This document shows positions 7,248 to 14,070 of a stretch of 16,288 nt of DNA, one piece after another. Under the pieces are notes generated by a model. It did no database searches and was not told where the DNA came from. It saw only the letters and a program-made list of their open reading frames with translations. Source of the DNA: Spirochaetaceae bacterium (lineage in GTDB: Bacteria > Spirochaetota > Spirochaetia > DSM-27196 > SKKC01); contig PUOG01000358.1 of NCBI GenBank assembly GCA_003552745.1, positions 1 through 16,288 of the forward strand. Reading direction: 5' to 3'. Each line of letters begins with the position of its first letter. Within the stretch, counting starts at the first letter, position 1. The position numbers and the translations under genes are program-made.

Positions 7248-7279
7248 GTGCGAGGGCAGGTCGAACCCGGCCCTCGCAC
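7248..7279. terminator. Strong hairpin, likely bidirectional terminator
   Basis: GTGCGAGGGC at 7248-7257 pairs perfectly with GCCCTCGCAC at 7270-7279 around a 12-base loop. It sits between two convergent genes: 31 bases after the stop of the LysM-domain gene and 2 bases beyond the stop codon of the leftward lipoprotein gene. Neither side has a U-tract, so it may end transcription only with help from Rho, or serve as a 3'-end stabiliser. Confidence 0.65.
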
Positions 7280-7281
7280 TC

Positions 7282-9183
7282 CTACGCACCGAAATCCCTC
7301 AGCACCTCCGCCGACTCCCGAAGACCGGCGCTCTCAGCGAACCGCAACGGAGTCCAGATCGTTCCATCGATCCGTACACGCTGCTCGACACGCGCCCCGG
7401 CGTCCGCGAGTAAACGGACCACATCCGCGGGATCGTACCCATGATCGGCACCGAGGGCGAGAGCGGTCGCCAGCGGGCTCAGCAGACGACCTTCGTAAAC
7501 CACAGTGATAGACGCATCGCTTCCTGCCTCGAGAAGACGTTCGACGAGCTCAGTTTCCACCCGTCCGTTTTCTATGCCGATGATGATCGGCAACGCGAGC
7601 GCGGTTACACGCATCTCGCCGGTCTCCATCACGATATCGGGCGTTGCGCCGGCGCTGAGAAGTAGATCGATAATCTGGTAGTCGACACTGTCGCGAAACA
7701 GCCCGGAAAGGATAACGCTCGACAGGGGAGTCAACGTCGAATCGGGTGCATCGGCGGAACCGAATACCGTGTCCGGGTCGGCACCGGCATCGAGCAGCAG
7801 CTCGACAATCTCCAAATCAGGATCAAATGCGGCCATGAGCTCGTCGATAGGTAGTCCGGCACCGAACGCAATCGAGAGCACGTCATACTCACCGGCTACG
7901 GTAGCGTTCGGATCGCCACCGGTGCGCAGGTACTCTTCAACGACCTGTGCATCACCGTCCCGGATCGCCTGCACAATTGCCTCGTCGCCGATCGTCGGCT
8001 CGAGCCGGCTCAACTCCACCGATATTTCTTTGTCGAGCTCCGGCTCGAACGTCACTTCAACCTCTTCGGTCTCATAGCCGCGTCTGCGTATAGTCAGCGT
8101 GACCGTCTCCCCGGGCTCGAAGAGAGAGGAGAATATCTCCGATCCAATCGCCAATCCATCGAGAAGCACCTCAGCATCCGGCGGATCGGTCACAACACGC
8201 AGGCGCGATAGCGCACTTCCGGGCGGATCGGGAGAACGTTCGTCGACGCTGAGCAACGGCCGCTCGGCGAGTTCCCGCACGCCGGAGATTCTGCCTGGAT
8301 CAGCGCTGCGTACTTCCGGAAGTGTCGCGCTTATGCGTCCACGGGCGTATCGAAGCAGCGCACTGATTGTCTCAATCTTCTCCGGATCGGGACGCTCGGT
8401 GGTACCTGTTCGGGCGAGCTCATCCCGCATATCCCGGAGGATCTCGGTCGTCGTCTCCACATCCTCCGGACGAATGACGACCTCACCGTCGGCATCGACG
8501 AATACCGACGTCTCGGAAATCTCCTCGATTATTGTAAGGAGCTCCTCCACATCCGTGAGATCCGAAAGCTCCTCGGGATCGATCCCGCTCGGCAGTACGC
8601 GGACCCGCCCTGTGGCAACGCTCACGAGTGTTTCGCCGGTTTCCTCGCGCGATACCATGTAGCCCGTGGCCTCGGTGTTCACCACTCCGCTATCGGTAAT
8701 CACCCTGACGAATCGAGCCGTCTTCTCCGGGTCACGTCGTACGATCACGCTGCCGTCGATCAGGCGCAGTTCGAGGCCCGGTCGACCGTCCCGCGCCTCG
8801 CGCGTGTGTACTTCAGCACTCGCCGGTCCATCGATTCGCAGGAGAGCTGCGTCGGCATACTGGAGTTCGGCAACGGCACCCGCCGGCACACGGACTATAT
8901 CACCCGAGGCGGCACGCTCGCCGACGTCGAACAAGAGTCGCTCCTGGTCGCGTTCGAGCTCGATCGTCCCGAAGGCAAAGCGCAGAAACGGTTCCTCGAA
9001 TGCGGCCCCGGATGCGGGCGTCTCGACTACGGGCTCGACATCCTCCGCTTCGTCCTCCTGTGCGAAGAAACGCTCGCAACCCGCCACGATCAATGCAAGC
9101 GCGACAACGGCAAACACGATGTGAAGGATATGTGTGCCCGCGTTCCCGGGCCGGAAAAAACTACGTTCGGTTGTGTGCTGCAT
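7282..9183 (-). CDS. Lipoprotein with FecR-like, PEGA and ankyrin-repeat regions
   Basis: The product has 633 residues from the ATG at 9183. A hydrophobic segment ends in a lipobox (VAGC, Cys36), so it should be a lipid-anchored envelope protein. Next comes a FecR-like beta domain (about 90-200), with VGERAASGDIVRVPAG, a LRLIDGSVIV strand and VVNTEATGYMV. A helical linker follows, then a PEGA-like domain (about 327-391, LRVVTDPPDAEVLLDG to RRGYETEEVEV). The C-terminal third (about 398-633) holds five or six ankyrin repeats with VELLLDAGADPD, DLLLSAGATPD and ERLLEAGSDA. A GTG at 9204 is also possible but overlaps the sdaA stop. The ATG lies 14 bases after sdaA and has CAGGTAG upstream. A protein-binding or scaffold role is plausible; function is unknown. 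Confidence 0.85.
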   Translation of the reverse strand: MQHTTERSFFRPGNAGTHILHIVFAVVALALIVAGCERFFAQEDEAEDVEPVVETPASGAAFEEPFLRFAFGTIELERDQERLLFDVGERAASGDIVRVPAGAVAELQYADAALLRIDGPASAEVHTREARDGRPGLELRLIDGSVIVRRDPEKTARFVRVITDSGVVNTEATGYMVSREETGETLVSVATGRVRVLPSGIDPEELSDLTDVEELLTIIEEISETSVFVDADGEVVIRPEDVETTTEILRDMRDELARTGTTERPDPEKIETISALLRYARGRISATLPEVRSADPGRISGVRELAERPLLSVDERSPDPPGSALSRLRVVTDPPDAEVLLDGLAIGSEIFSSLFEPGETVTLTIRRRGYETEEVEVTFEPELDKEISVELSRLEPTIGDEAIVQAIRDGDAQVVEEYLRTGGDPNATVAGEYDVLSIAFGAGLPIDELMAAFDPDLEIVELLLDAGADPDTVFGSADAPDSTLTPLSSVILSGLFRDSVDYQIIDLLLSAGATPDIVMETGEMRVTALALPIIIGIENGRVETELVERLLEAGSDASITVVYEGRLLSPLATALALGADHGYDPADVVRLLADAGARVEQRVRIDGTIWTPLRFAESAGLRESAEVLRDFGA

Positions 9184-9197
9184 GGTACTACCTGAAT

Positions 9198-10679
9198 TTA
9201 ACACTCTATGACGTTAATCGGGATATGTGTGGCGAGGCCGCCTTCGCCGGTTTCCTTGTACCGCGAGTTCATATCGAGCGCCGTATCCCACATCGTGTCG
9301 ATCACTCGATCGAGACTCACAATTGCCTCGGCAGGGTCGCCGGCCAGCGCGATATTCACAGCCGTAATCGCCTTTATGGCTCCCATCGTATTTCGCTCGA
9401 TACACGGGATCTGCACGAGTCCTCCTACCGGATCGCAGGTCAATCCGAGATGGTGTTCCATCGCTATTTCGGCGGCCTGCATGACCTGCTCCGGCGTTCC
9501 ACCGCAGACCTCCGCCAGGGCCGCGGCCGCCATCGCCGAGCTGACACCGATCTCCGCCTGACACCCGCCCATCGCGGCGCTTATCGTCGCACCTTTCTTG
9601 AACAAGCTTCCTACGTCGGCCGCGACGAGGAGAAAGCGCTCGACACCGTCCCAATCGGCGCCGGCGACGAAGCAGCGGTAGTACAGGAGGACCGCCGGAA
9701 CGACACCCGCCGCTCCGTTCGTCGGAGCAGTCACTACCCGTCCGAACCCCGCATTCTGTTCGTTGACCGCGAGTGCGAAACAGCTCACCCAGCGGGTGAC
9801 CTGCTCGAATCCGCCACCGGCCTCGCTGACTCGGCGCGCCTGCCGACTGACCGCCTCCACCAGCTCCTGCGGAGAAGCTGGGAGTACGTCGCCGAGCAGC
9901 GCTCGTCCGATTCGCGGCGCTCTCCGGTGGACGCCGAGCCCACCGGGCAGCGAATCGGTCGCCCGAATTCCGTGCCAAACGCATTCGACCATGGTCTCGG
10001 CGATCCGCTTCAACCCCTCCCGCAGCCGCCGCTCGCCGTGCCAGGCAACCATGTTCGCCCGCACGATCTGAGAGCACGATACACCCCCATTCCGACAGTG
10101 GCCCAGCAGTGCCTCGGCGGTATCGATCGGGAAGGGAAGCTCGACCGTTTCCCGCGATTGTCCTTCATCGCCCTCTTCCACCACGAAGCCGCCACCGATC
10201 GAGTAATACGTACGGCGAATGTCGTCCCCGCCGGAAAACTCAACAACGAACTCGAGCCCGTTCGGGTGGTAGTCGAGCATCCGGTCCCGGAAAAAGAGTA
10301 TATCGCGCCCGTACTCGAAATCTATCCGGCCGGACGAAGAGGACGAATCCGCGGCCAGCTCGATAACGCGTCGCTGCCGAATCGTGGCTGCCGCCTCGGC
10401 GATGAGCGACACATCTTCGCTCTCGGGATCTCGCCCCTCCAGGCCGAGAACAACAGAAACATCGGTGCCGTGGCCCTTTCCGGTCTTCGCCAGCGAACCG
10501 TACAGGTGCACTTCGACGCGTCGGACCTCCGGGAGCACGGTCCGCCCGCGCATGTCTACGAGTGTTCTTACAAAACGGCGAGCCGCCTGCCACGGCCCCA
10601 TTGTGTGGGAGGAACTCGGCCCGACCCCGATCTTGAAGATATCGAATACGCTAATGCGCTCAGCCGGATACCTTCTCAA
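9198..10679 (-). CDS. sdaA: L-serine dehydratase (L-serine ammonia-lyase), single-chain, iron-sulfur type
   Basis: This cytoplasmic enzyme converts L-serine to pyruvate and ammonia with a [4Fe-4S] cluster. It has 493 residues, somewhat above the roughly 455 of E. coli SdaA. The N-terminal domain opens with the signature ISVFDIFKIGVGPSSSHTMG (9-28). The C-terminal catalytic domain has APTNGAAGVVPAVL (318-331) and three cluster cysteines: Cys373 (MGGCQAEIGVSSAM), Cys415 (LTCDPVGGL) and Cys426 (IPCIERNTMG). The last residue, Cys493, matches the autoinhibitory C-terminal cysteine described for the Legionella enzyme. The start is TTG at 10679, 2 bases after the preceding gene's stop, and homology begins eight codons later. 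No good Shine-Dalgarno is seen, so coupling is likely. Confidence 0.95.
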   Translation of the reverse strand: MRRYPAERISVFDIFKIGVGPSSSHTMGPWQAARRFVRTLVDMRGRTVLPEVRRVEVHLYGSLAKTGKGHGTDVSVVLGLEGRDPESEDVSLIAEAAATIRQRRVIELAADSSSSSGRIDFEYGRDILFFRDRMLDYHPNGLEFVVEFSGGDDIRRTYYSIGGGFVVEEGDEGQSRETVELPFPIDTAEALLGHCRNGGVSCSQIVRANMVAWHGERRLREGLKRIAETMVECVWHGIRATDSLPGGLGVHRRAPRIGRALLGDVLPASPQELVEAVSRQARRVSEAGGGFEQVTRWVSCFALAVNEQNAGFGRVVTAPTNGAAGVVPAVLLYYRCFVAGADWDGVERFLLVAADVGSLFKKGATISAAMGGCQAEIGVSSAMAAAALAEVCGGTPEQVMQAAEIAMEHHLGLTCDPVGGLVQIPCIERNTMGAIKAITAVNIALAGDPAEAIVSLDRVIDTMWDTALDMNSRYKETGEGGLATHIPINVIEC

Positions 10680-10681
10680 GT

Positions 10682-11116
10682 TCAGCCGGCGTTGTCGTGG
10701 TGTTCTCGCTGATCACCGAGCGGCCCATAGCCACCCTGCAAACGAGCTATGATCTCCGGGAACTCATAGATCATAAGTCCGTTCGAAGAAACCTCCATGC
10801 GAACCCGCTGATTGTCGACGAGGCGTTCGAGCATACGCTCCGCCTCATCCACGCTCAAGCCGGTATCGACGACAACGTCGGATACGGTGAGCCGCCCCTG
10901 CAGACGATAGGAAAGCTTGAAGATTCTCGCTTCGATGCCGCGCAGACGCTGATGACGCGGTTCATCGGGATAGATGTCGGTGTGTGGTGGTCCCCAACGT
11001 CCGACCGGATCACGCCGCGGATCGTGGGAGAAATACCGCGAGCCGGCCCGGACCGCGAGCAACGCGAGGAAGAACGGAAGGAGAAATATGAACGGGTAGC
11101 CGAAAATGAAGAACAA
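10682..11116 (-). CDS. Membrane-anchored protein with winged-helix-like domain
   Basis: The product has 144 residues and I do not recognise a named family. Residues 1-22 form one hydrophobic helix (a membrane anchor, with no clear signal cleavage). A basic Pro/Arg-rich linker follows (25-60), then about 63-120 with a helix-turn-helix-like pattern: LSYRLQGRLTVSDVVVDTG, then LSVDEAERMLERLVDNQRVR and a beta-wing MEVSSNGLMIYEF. The tail is polar. The start is TTG at 11116, chosen because AAGGAGG stands 7 bases upstream. The gene ends 2 bases before sdaA and follows its own promoter, so it may be co-transcribed with sdaA and the ankyrin lipoprotein. Regulation or protein interaction is possible; DNA binding is not shown. 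Confidence 0.75.
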   Translation of the reverse strand: MFFIFGYPFIFLLPFFLALLAVRAGSRYFSHDPRRDPVGRWGPPHTDIYPDEPRHQRLRGIEARIFKLSYRLQGRLTVSDVVVDTGLSVDEAERMLERLVDNQRVRMEVSSNGLMIYEFPEIIARLQGGYGPLGDQREHHDNAG

Positions 11117-11123
11117 TGTTACG

Positions 11124-11130
11124 CCTCCTT
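11124..11130 (-). promoter_or_regulatory. Shine-Dalgarno site fixing a TTG start
   Basis: On the minus strand this reads AAGGAGG, complementary to the 16S rRNA 3' end. It lies 7 bases before the TTG at 11116-11114, which identifies TTG as the start of the winged-helix-like protein. Confidence 0.8.
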
Positions 11131-11139
11131 CGGACTTTC

Positions 11140-11168
11140 ATTATATCGTCGAACAGGCGGTTTCGGAA
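11140..11168 (-). promoter_or_regulatory. Internal sigma70-type promoter before the winged-helix gene
   Basis: On the minus strand TATAAT (11145-11140) is a perfect -10 box. TTCCGA (11168-11163, a weak -35) stands 17 bases upstream. Transcription would begin near 11133, giving a short leader that contains the AAGGAGG ribosome-binding site. It lies in the 60-base gap after the kinase gene, so the winged-helix, sdaA and ankyrin-lipoprotein genes could be transcribed independently of argH and the kinase. Confidence 0.6.
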
Positions 11169-11176
11169 AGCGCTAA

Positions 11177-12601
11177 CTACAGACCGCGACTATCGATCGG
11201 CGACCGTGCATTGAAAGCCGCACGAAACCGCTCGTAATTCTCGAGATAGAGAGGGAAGAGTTCGGCATACATGCGTTCGGTCTTCGCCACCGGCTCGAAG
11301 CGGCGCCGCACCCGTACCAGCGTGTCGGCCGCCTCATTCACACTCCTGTATACACCGAGCGCACTGAAAGCCGCCGCGGCGTTTCCGACGATCTCAGCGT
11401 CCGGTACCTCCATAATCGCCACCGGTTTGCCCACCATATTCGCCTTCATCTGGTTCCAGAGATCGTTCTTGCTCTGCCCGCCACACGCCCGTAACTCCTC
11501 GACGGCGTACCCTGCCGACTCGATCGTCTCCACAGCGTCACGGACCGCGTAACCAATGCTCTCGACAACCGCTCTGCCCATCTCGGCCGGTCCGTGTTCC
11601 GCCCCGAGTCCGATGAACATGCCCGAGGAGAACTCCCAATCGGCTCCCTGGTGCAGTGAAGGGAAGAACCACGGCTCGACACCGGCGGACGTGGCGAGGA
11701 TATCGTGCATCATCTTCTCGTAGCTGGTTCCTCGCTGACCGCTGATCCGACGATACCACTCAAAGAGCCGACCGGTGCTCGAGAGAACGCCGGCGACATT
11801 GTGCAGTCCGTGAATGAAGTGCGGCAGCGAGCGCAGCCTTCGGTCGGTCGAAGGGTTCTCCGCGCAGTGGTTGATGCCTTCGGAGGTCCCGGCACGGTCA
11901 CAGGTACGCCCGGCTTGCAGCGTATTGGTGCCGACAAGGCTCATGAGAAAGTCGTACGCACCGGCGACCACCGGGAGCCCTTCCGGAATTCCCCACGACC
12001 GGGCATGTTCGGCATCAACATGACCGATATGGTCGCCGGTATAGACGAACGGCGGCAATTTCGCTGCATCCACACCGTAGCGGCCGGCCTGTTCGGCATC
12101 CCAGATATACGGGGTGAACGCATCGTGCGGTCTGATCGTCACAGCCCGCCCGGTCACCAGATAGACGAGGTATTCCGGGCAGCTGAGAAACCATTGAACG
12201 CGTTCCGCGCAGCTCGGGTCGTTGCGGAAGAGCCACCCGATTCGGGGGAGAAAAAAGCTCCGACAATCGGGAAGTCTCTCGATAACGCGATCGTCGTACC
12301 AGAGAAGCGTGTCACATACCTCCTCTCCGACGCGGTCGACGGCAACGATGGAGGGGCCGTTACCGCTGAAGATCATCGCCTCCGGCGGGCCGGCACCGTG
12401 TGAGTCGGCGGCGGAGACGGCCTCGCCCGCGGCCAGCGCACACGCCTCGCGCCATCGTTCGGCTCCCGGCACTCCGACGCGGTGTATCGAGCGCGAAATC
12501 ATCGTCCCGCTGGAGGAGATGCAGGCCGCCTTGACACTCGTCGTACCGATATCGACGGCGAGTATATGTCTTTCAAGTCGTCTTTCATCGCTCCGGGACA
12601 A
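11177..12601 (-). CDS. FGGY-family carbohydrate kinase (xylulokinase-like)
   Basis: This 474-residue cytoplasmic ATP-dependent sugar or polyol kinase has the two actin-like domains of the FGGY family. Visible motifs are ILAVDIGTTSVKAA (13-26, phosphate-binding loop 1), LLWYDDR (99-105, the WxDxR sugar-site motif typical of xylulokinases), GAYDF with probable catalytic base Asp217, and CGGQSKNDLWNQMKANMVGK (373-392) followed by DAEIVGNAAAAFSALGVY (401-418) in the C-terminal domain. No sugar transport or isomerase genes are adjacent, so the substrate is not fixed by context. The TTG start at 12601 lies 17 bases inside argH with GGGAG 7 bases upstream. An ATG at the argH stop (ATGA) is in another frame. 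Confidence 0.88.
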   Translation of the reverse strand: MSRSDERRLERHILAVDIGTTSVKAACISSSGTMISRSIHRVGVPGAERWREACALAAGEAVSAADSHGAGPPEAMIFSGNGPSIVAVDRVGEEVCDTLLWYDDRVIERLPDCRSFFLPRIGWLFRNDPSCAERVQWFLSCPEYLVYLVTGRAVTIRPHDAFTPYIWDAEQAGRYGVDAAKLPPFVYTGDHIGHVDAEHARSWGIPEGLPVVAGAYDFLMSLVGTNTLQAGRTCDRAGTSEGINHCAENPSTDRRLRSLPHFIHGLHNVAGVLSSTGRLFEWYRRISGQRGTSYEKMMHDILATSAGVEPWFFPSLHQGADWEFSSGMFIGLGAEHGPAEMGRAVVESIGYAVRDAVETIESAGYAVEELRACGGQSKNDLWNQMKANMVGKPVAIMEVPDAEIVGNAAAAFSALGVYRSVNEAADTLVRVRRRFEPVAKTERMYAELFPLYLENYERFRAAFNARSPIDSRGL

Positions 12602-13958
12602 TGCGGAACTCCCGTCCGGTAAGGTGCCGTATCGCCGCCGCGGCCTCGGCTCTTCGGAAGCGTTCTCCGGAGAGCACCTCCTCGAGCGCCGACCGCGGTT
12701 CCGAGAGATTGAGATTGCCCGGGCTTCCGATTGAAGTCCGCTGAGAGATCACATCATCAAAAGTGTACTCTTCCAGCTCCGACAGGTGCGTTCCGACGTA
12801 GCGATATGCATCCCGAAAACTCTCGCCATCGCGAACGCGGGCAAGCGCCGCATCGGTCGCGTATATCTCCGGCTGCAGGCCACGCTCGAGCCCCTCGCGA
12901 TTGACCTTCATTCGCGAGACGGTACGTTCGGCCACACGCAAGGAGAGGAGACACGTTTCCACGCCGCGGAGAAACGGCTCCTTGGTGTCCTGAAAGTCGC
13001 GATTGTAGCCACTCGGCAGCGCGCGTATGATCGACCGCACCGTCGTCGCCCATCCGCCCACCGTTGCGGCACGGGCGCGCAGCAACTCGAGCGCATCCGG
13101 ATTCTTCTTCTGCGGCATGATACTCGACCCGGAACAGAGCTCCTGCGGCAACTCCACGTAGCCGAGCTCCGGCAACGAAAAGAGCATAAGATCGGTGGCG
13201 AACTTCGAAAGGGTGAGCATGATCGCCTCGACCGCGTCGAGAACAACGGCCTCGAGTTTGCCGCGAGAGTTGTTGACTGCGAGAACGTTGTTCTGTGTGC
13301 GCTCGAAGCCGAGAAGTCCGGCGGTGTATTCGCGATCGAGCGGGAGCGGAACCCCGTAACTCGCCGCTGCGCCGAGCGGTGAGCGATCGCAGAGCCGGCG
13401 TGCCGCTACGGTTAACTCGAGGTCATCGATCAGCGCCTCGGCGACCGACGCGGCCCACAGTCCGAAGGTACTCGGCATTGCCACCTGCAGATGTGTTCGC
13501 CCCGGCATCGCGGTGCGGGCGTGGGTATCGGCACATTGGAGCAGTGCGTTGATGAGATCGGCGGCTGCATCCTGAATCTCCCACAGCGCGCTGCGACCGT
13601 ACAACCTCAGCGCGGCAATGACCTGATCGTTACGCGAACGGCCGGTGTGAATCCGTTTTCCCGCCTCTCCGAGACGTTCGGTGAGTCGCGCCTCGATCGC
13701 TGTGTGCCCGTCTTCAAGCTCGGCGGGAATCTCGAAGACTCCCCGCTCGGCCTCGTCGGCGATCGCAACCAGCTCGGCGAGCAGGCGGTCGGCGTCGTCG
13801 GCGCCGATTACGCCGGCGCGCTCGATCGTGCGCGCGTGCGCCATGCTCGCAACACAGTCGGCGACCAGCAAGCTGCGATCGAGCTGCGTGTCGTTGCCGA
13901 CGGTGAACCGTTCAACGAGTTCGTCGAGTGAGTAGTCCTTTTCCCAGAGTTTCGCCAT
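12585..13958 (-). CDS. argH: Argininosuccinate lyase
   Basis: This 457-residue cytoplasmic enzyme of the fumarase/aspartase superfamily performs the last step of arginine synthesis: argininosuccinate to arginine and fumarate. The family motifs are all present: ELEDGHTAIEARL (80-92, with His85), IHTGRSRNDQV (103-113), catalytic His156 in RTHLQVAMP, and the mobile signature loop GSSIMPQKKNP (277-287, catalytic Ser278 or Ser279). The N-terminus KLWEKDYSLDELVERFTVG resembles the branch found in Bacteroidetes and related phyla rather than the MWGGRF type. No argG or other arg gene is adjacent. ATG at 13958 has only a weak ribosome-binding site. It leads the minus-strand cluster, and its 3' end overlaps the kinase gene by 17 bases. 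Confidence 0.95.
   Translation of the reverse strand: MAKLWEKDYSLDELVERFTVGNDTQLDRSLLVADCVASMAHARTIERAGVIGADDADRLLAELVAIADEAERGVFEIPAELEDGHTAIEARLTERLGEAGKRIHTGRSRNDQVIAALRLYGRSALWEIQDAAADLINALLQCADTHARTAMPGRTHLQVAMPSTFGLWAASVAEALIDDLELTVAARRLCDRSPLGAAASYGVPLPLDREYTAGLLGFERTQNNVLAVNNSRGKLEAVVLDAVEAIMLTLSKFATDLMLFSLPELGYVELPQELCSGSSIMPQKKNPDALELLRARAATVGGWATTVRSIIRALPSGYNRDFQDTKEPFLRGVETCLLSLRVAERTVSRMKVNREGLERGLQPEIYATDAALARVRDGESFRDAYRYVGTHLSELEEYTFDDVISQRTSIGSPGNLNLSEPRSALEEVLSGERFRRAEAAAAIRHLTGREFRIVPER
12609..12613 (-). promoter_or_regulatory. Shine-Dalgarno site within argH for the kinase TTG start
   Basis: Minus-strand GGGAG lies 7 bases before the TTG at 12601, inside the argH 3' end. 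It supports the TTG start and translational linkage of the two genes. Confidence 0.5.
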
Positions 13959-13970
13959 AGGGTGCTCTTG

Positions 13971-13999
13971 ACGCTACCGACGCGGGCACCCGCTGTCAA
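13971..13999 (-). promoter_or_regulatory. Candidate argH promoter
   Basis: On the minus strand a consensus TTGACA (13999-13994) is followed after 17 bases by TAGCGT (13976-13971), a poor -10 match. The start site would fall only a few bases before the argH ATG, so the leader would be very short. The exact -35 is persuasive but the -10 and the spacing to the gene are not. Confidence 0.35.
13982..13993. promoter_or_regulatory. Inverted repeat in the argH upstream region
   Basis: GCGGG-CA-CCCGC is a perfect 5-bp palindrome with a 2-base centre, located exactly between the candidate -35 and -10 boxes. GCACCCG recurs directly at 14021-14027, and its inverse GGGTGC is at 13960-13965 next to the argH start. 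This could be an operator; the binding protein is unknown. Confidence 0.3.
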
Positions 14000-14070
14000 T
14001 GAGTGCGTAAAAGTACCGAAGCACCCGATATACACAAGAAGGCCGATTCGGGTTATTCTGGGGACACGCT

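Noticed and set aside
9184..9204. GTG start for the ankyrin lipoprotein at 9204
   Set aside because: It overlaps the sdaA stop and lacks a Shine-Dalgarno site. The ATG at 9183 has CAGGTAG upstream and already gives a complete lipoprotein signal.
9000..10712. 570-codon open frame on the plus strand opposite sdaA and the ankyrin lipoprotein
   Set aside because: The translation is rich in Arg, His and Pro with no domain pattern. The opposite strand carries clear sdaA motifs, so this is a GC-rich shadow frame.
14031..14059. TACACA-17-TATTCT as promoter for the gamma-glutamyltransferase fusion
   Set aside because: The predicted start would fall on the ribosome-binding site and leave almost no leader before the ATG at 14071.
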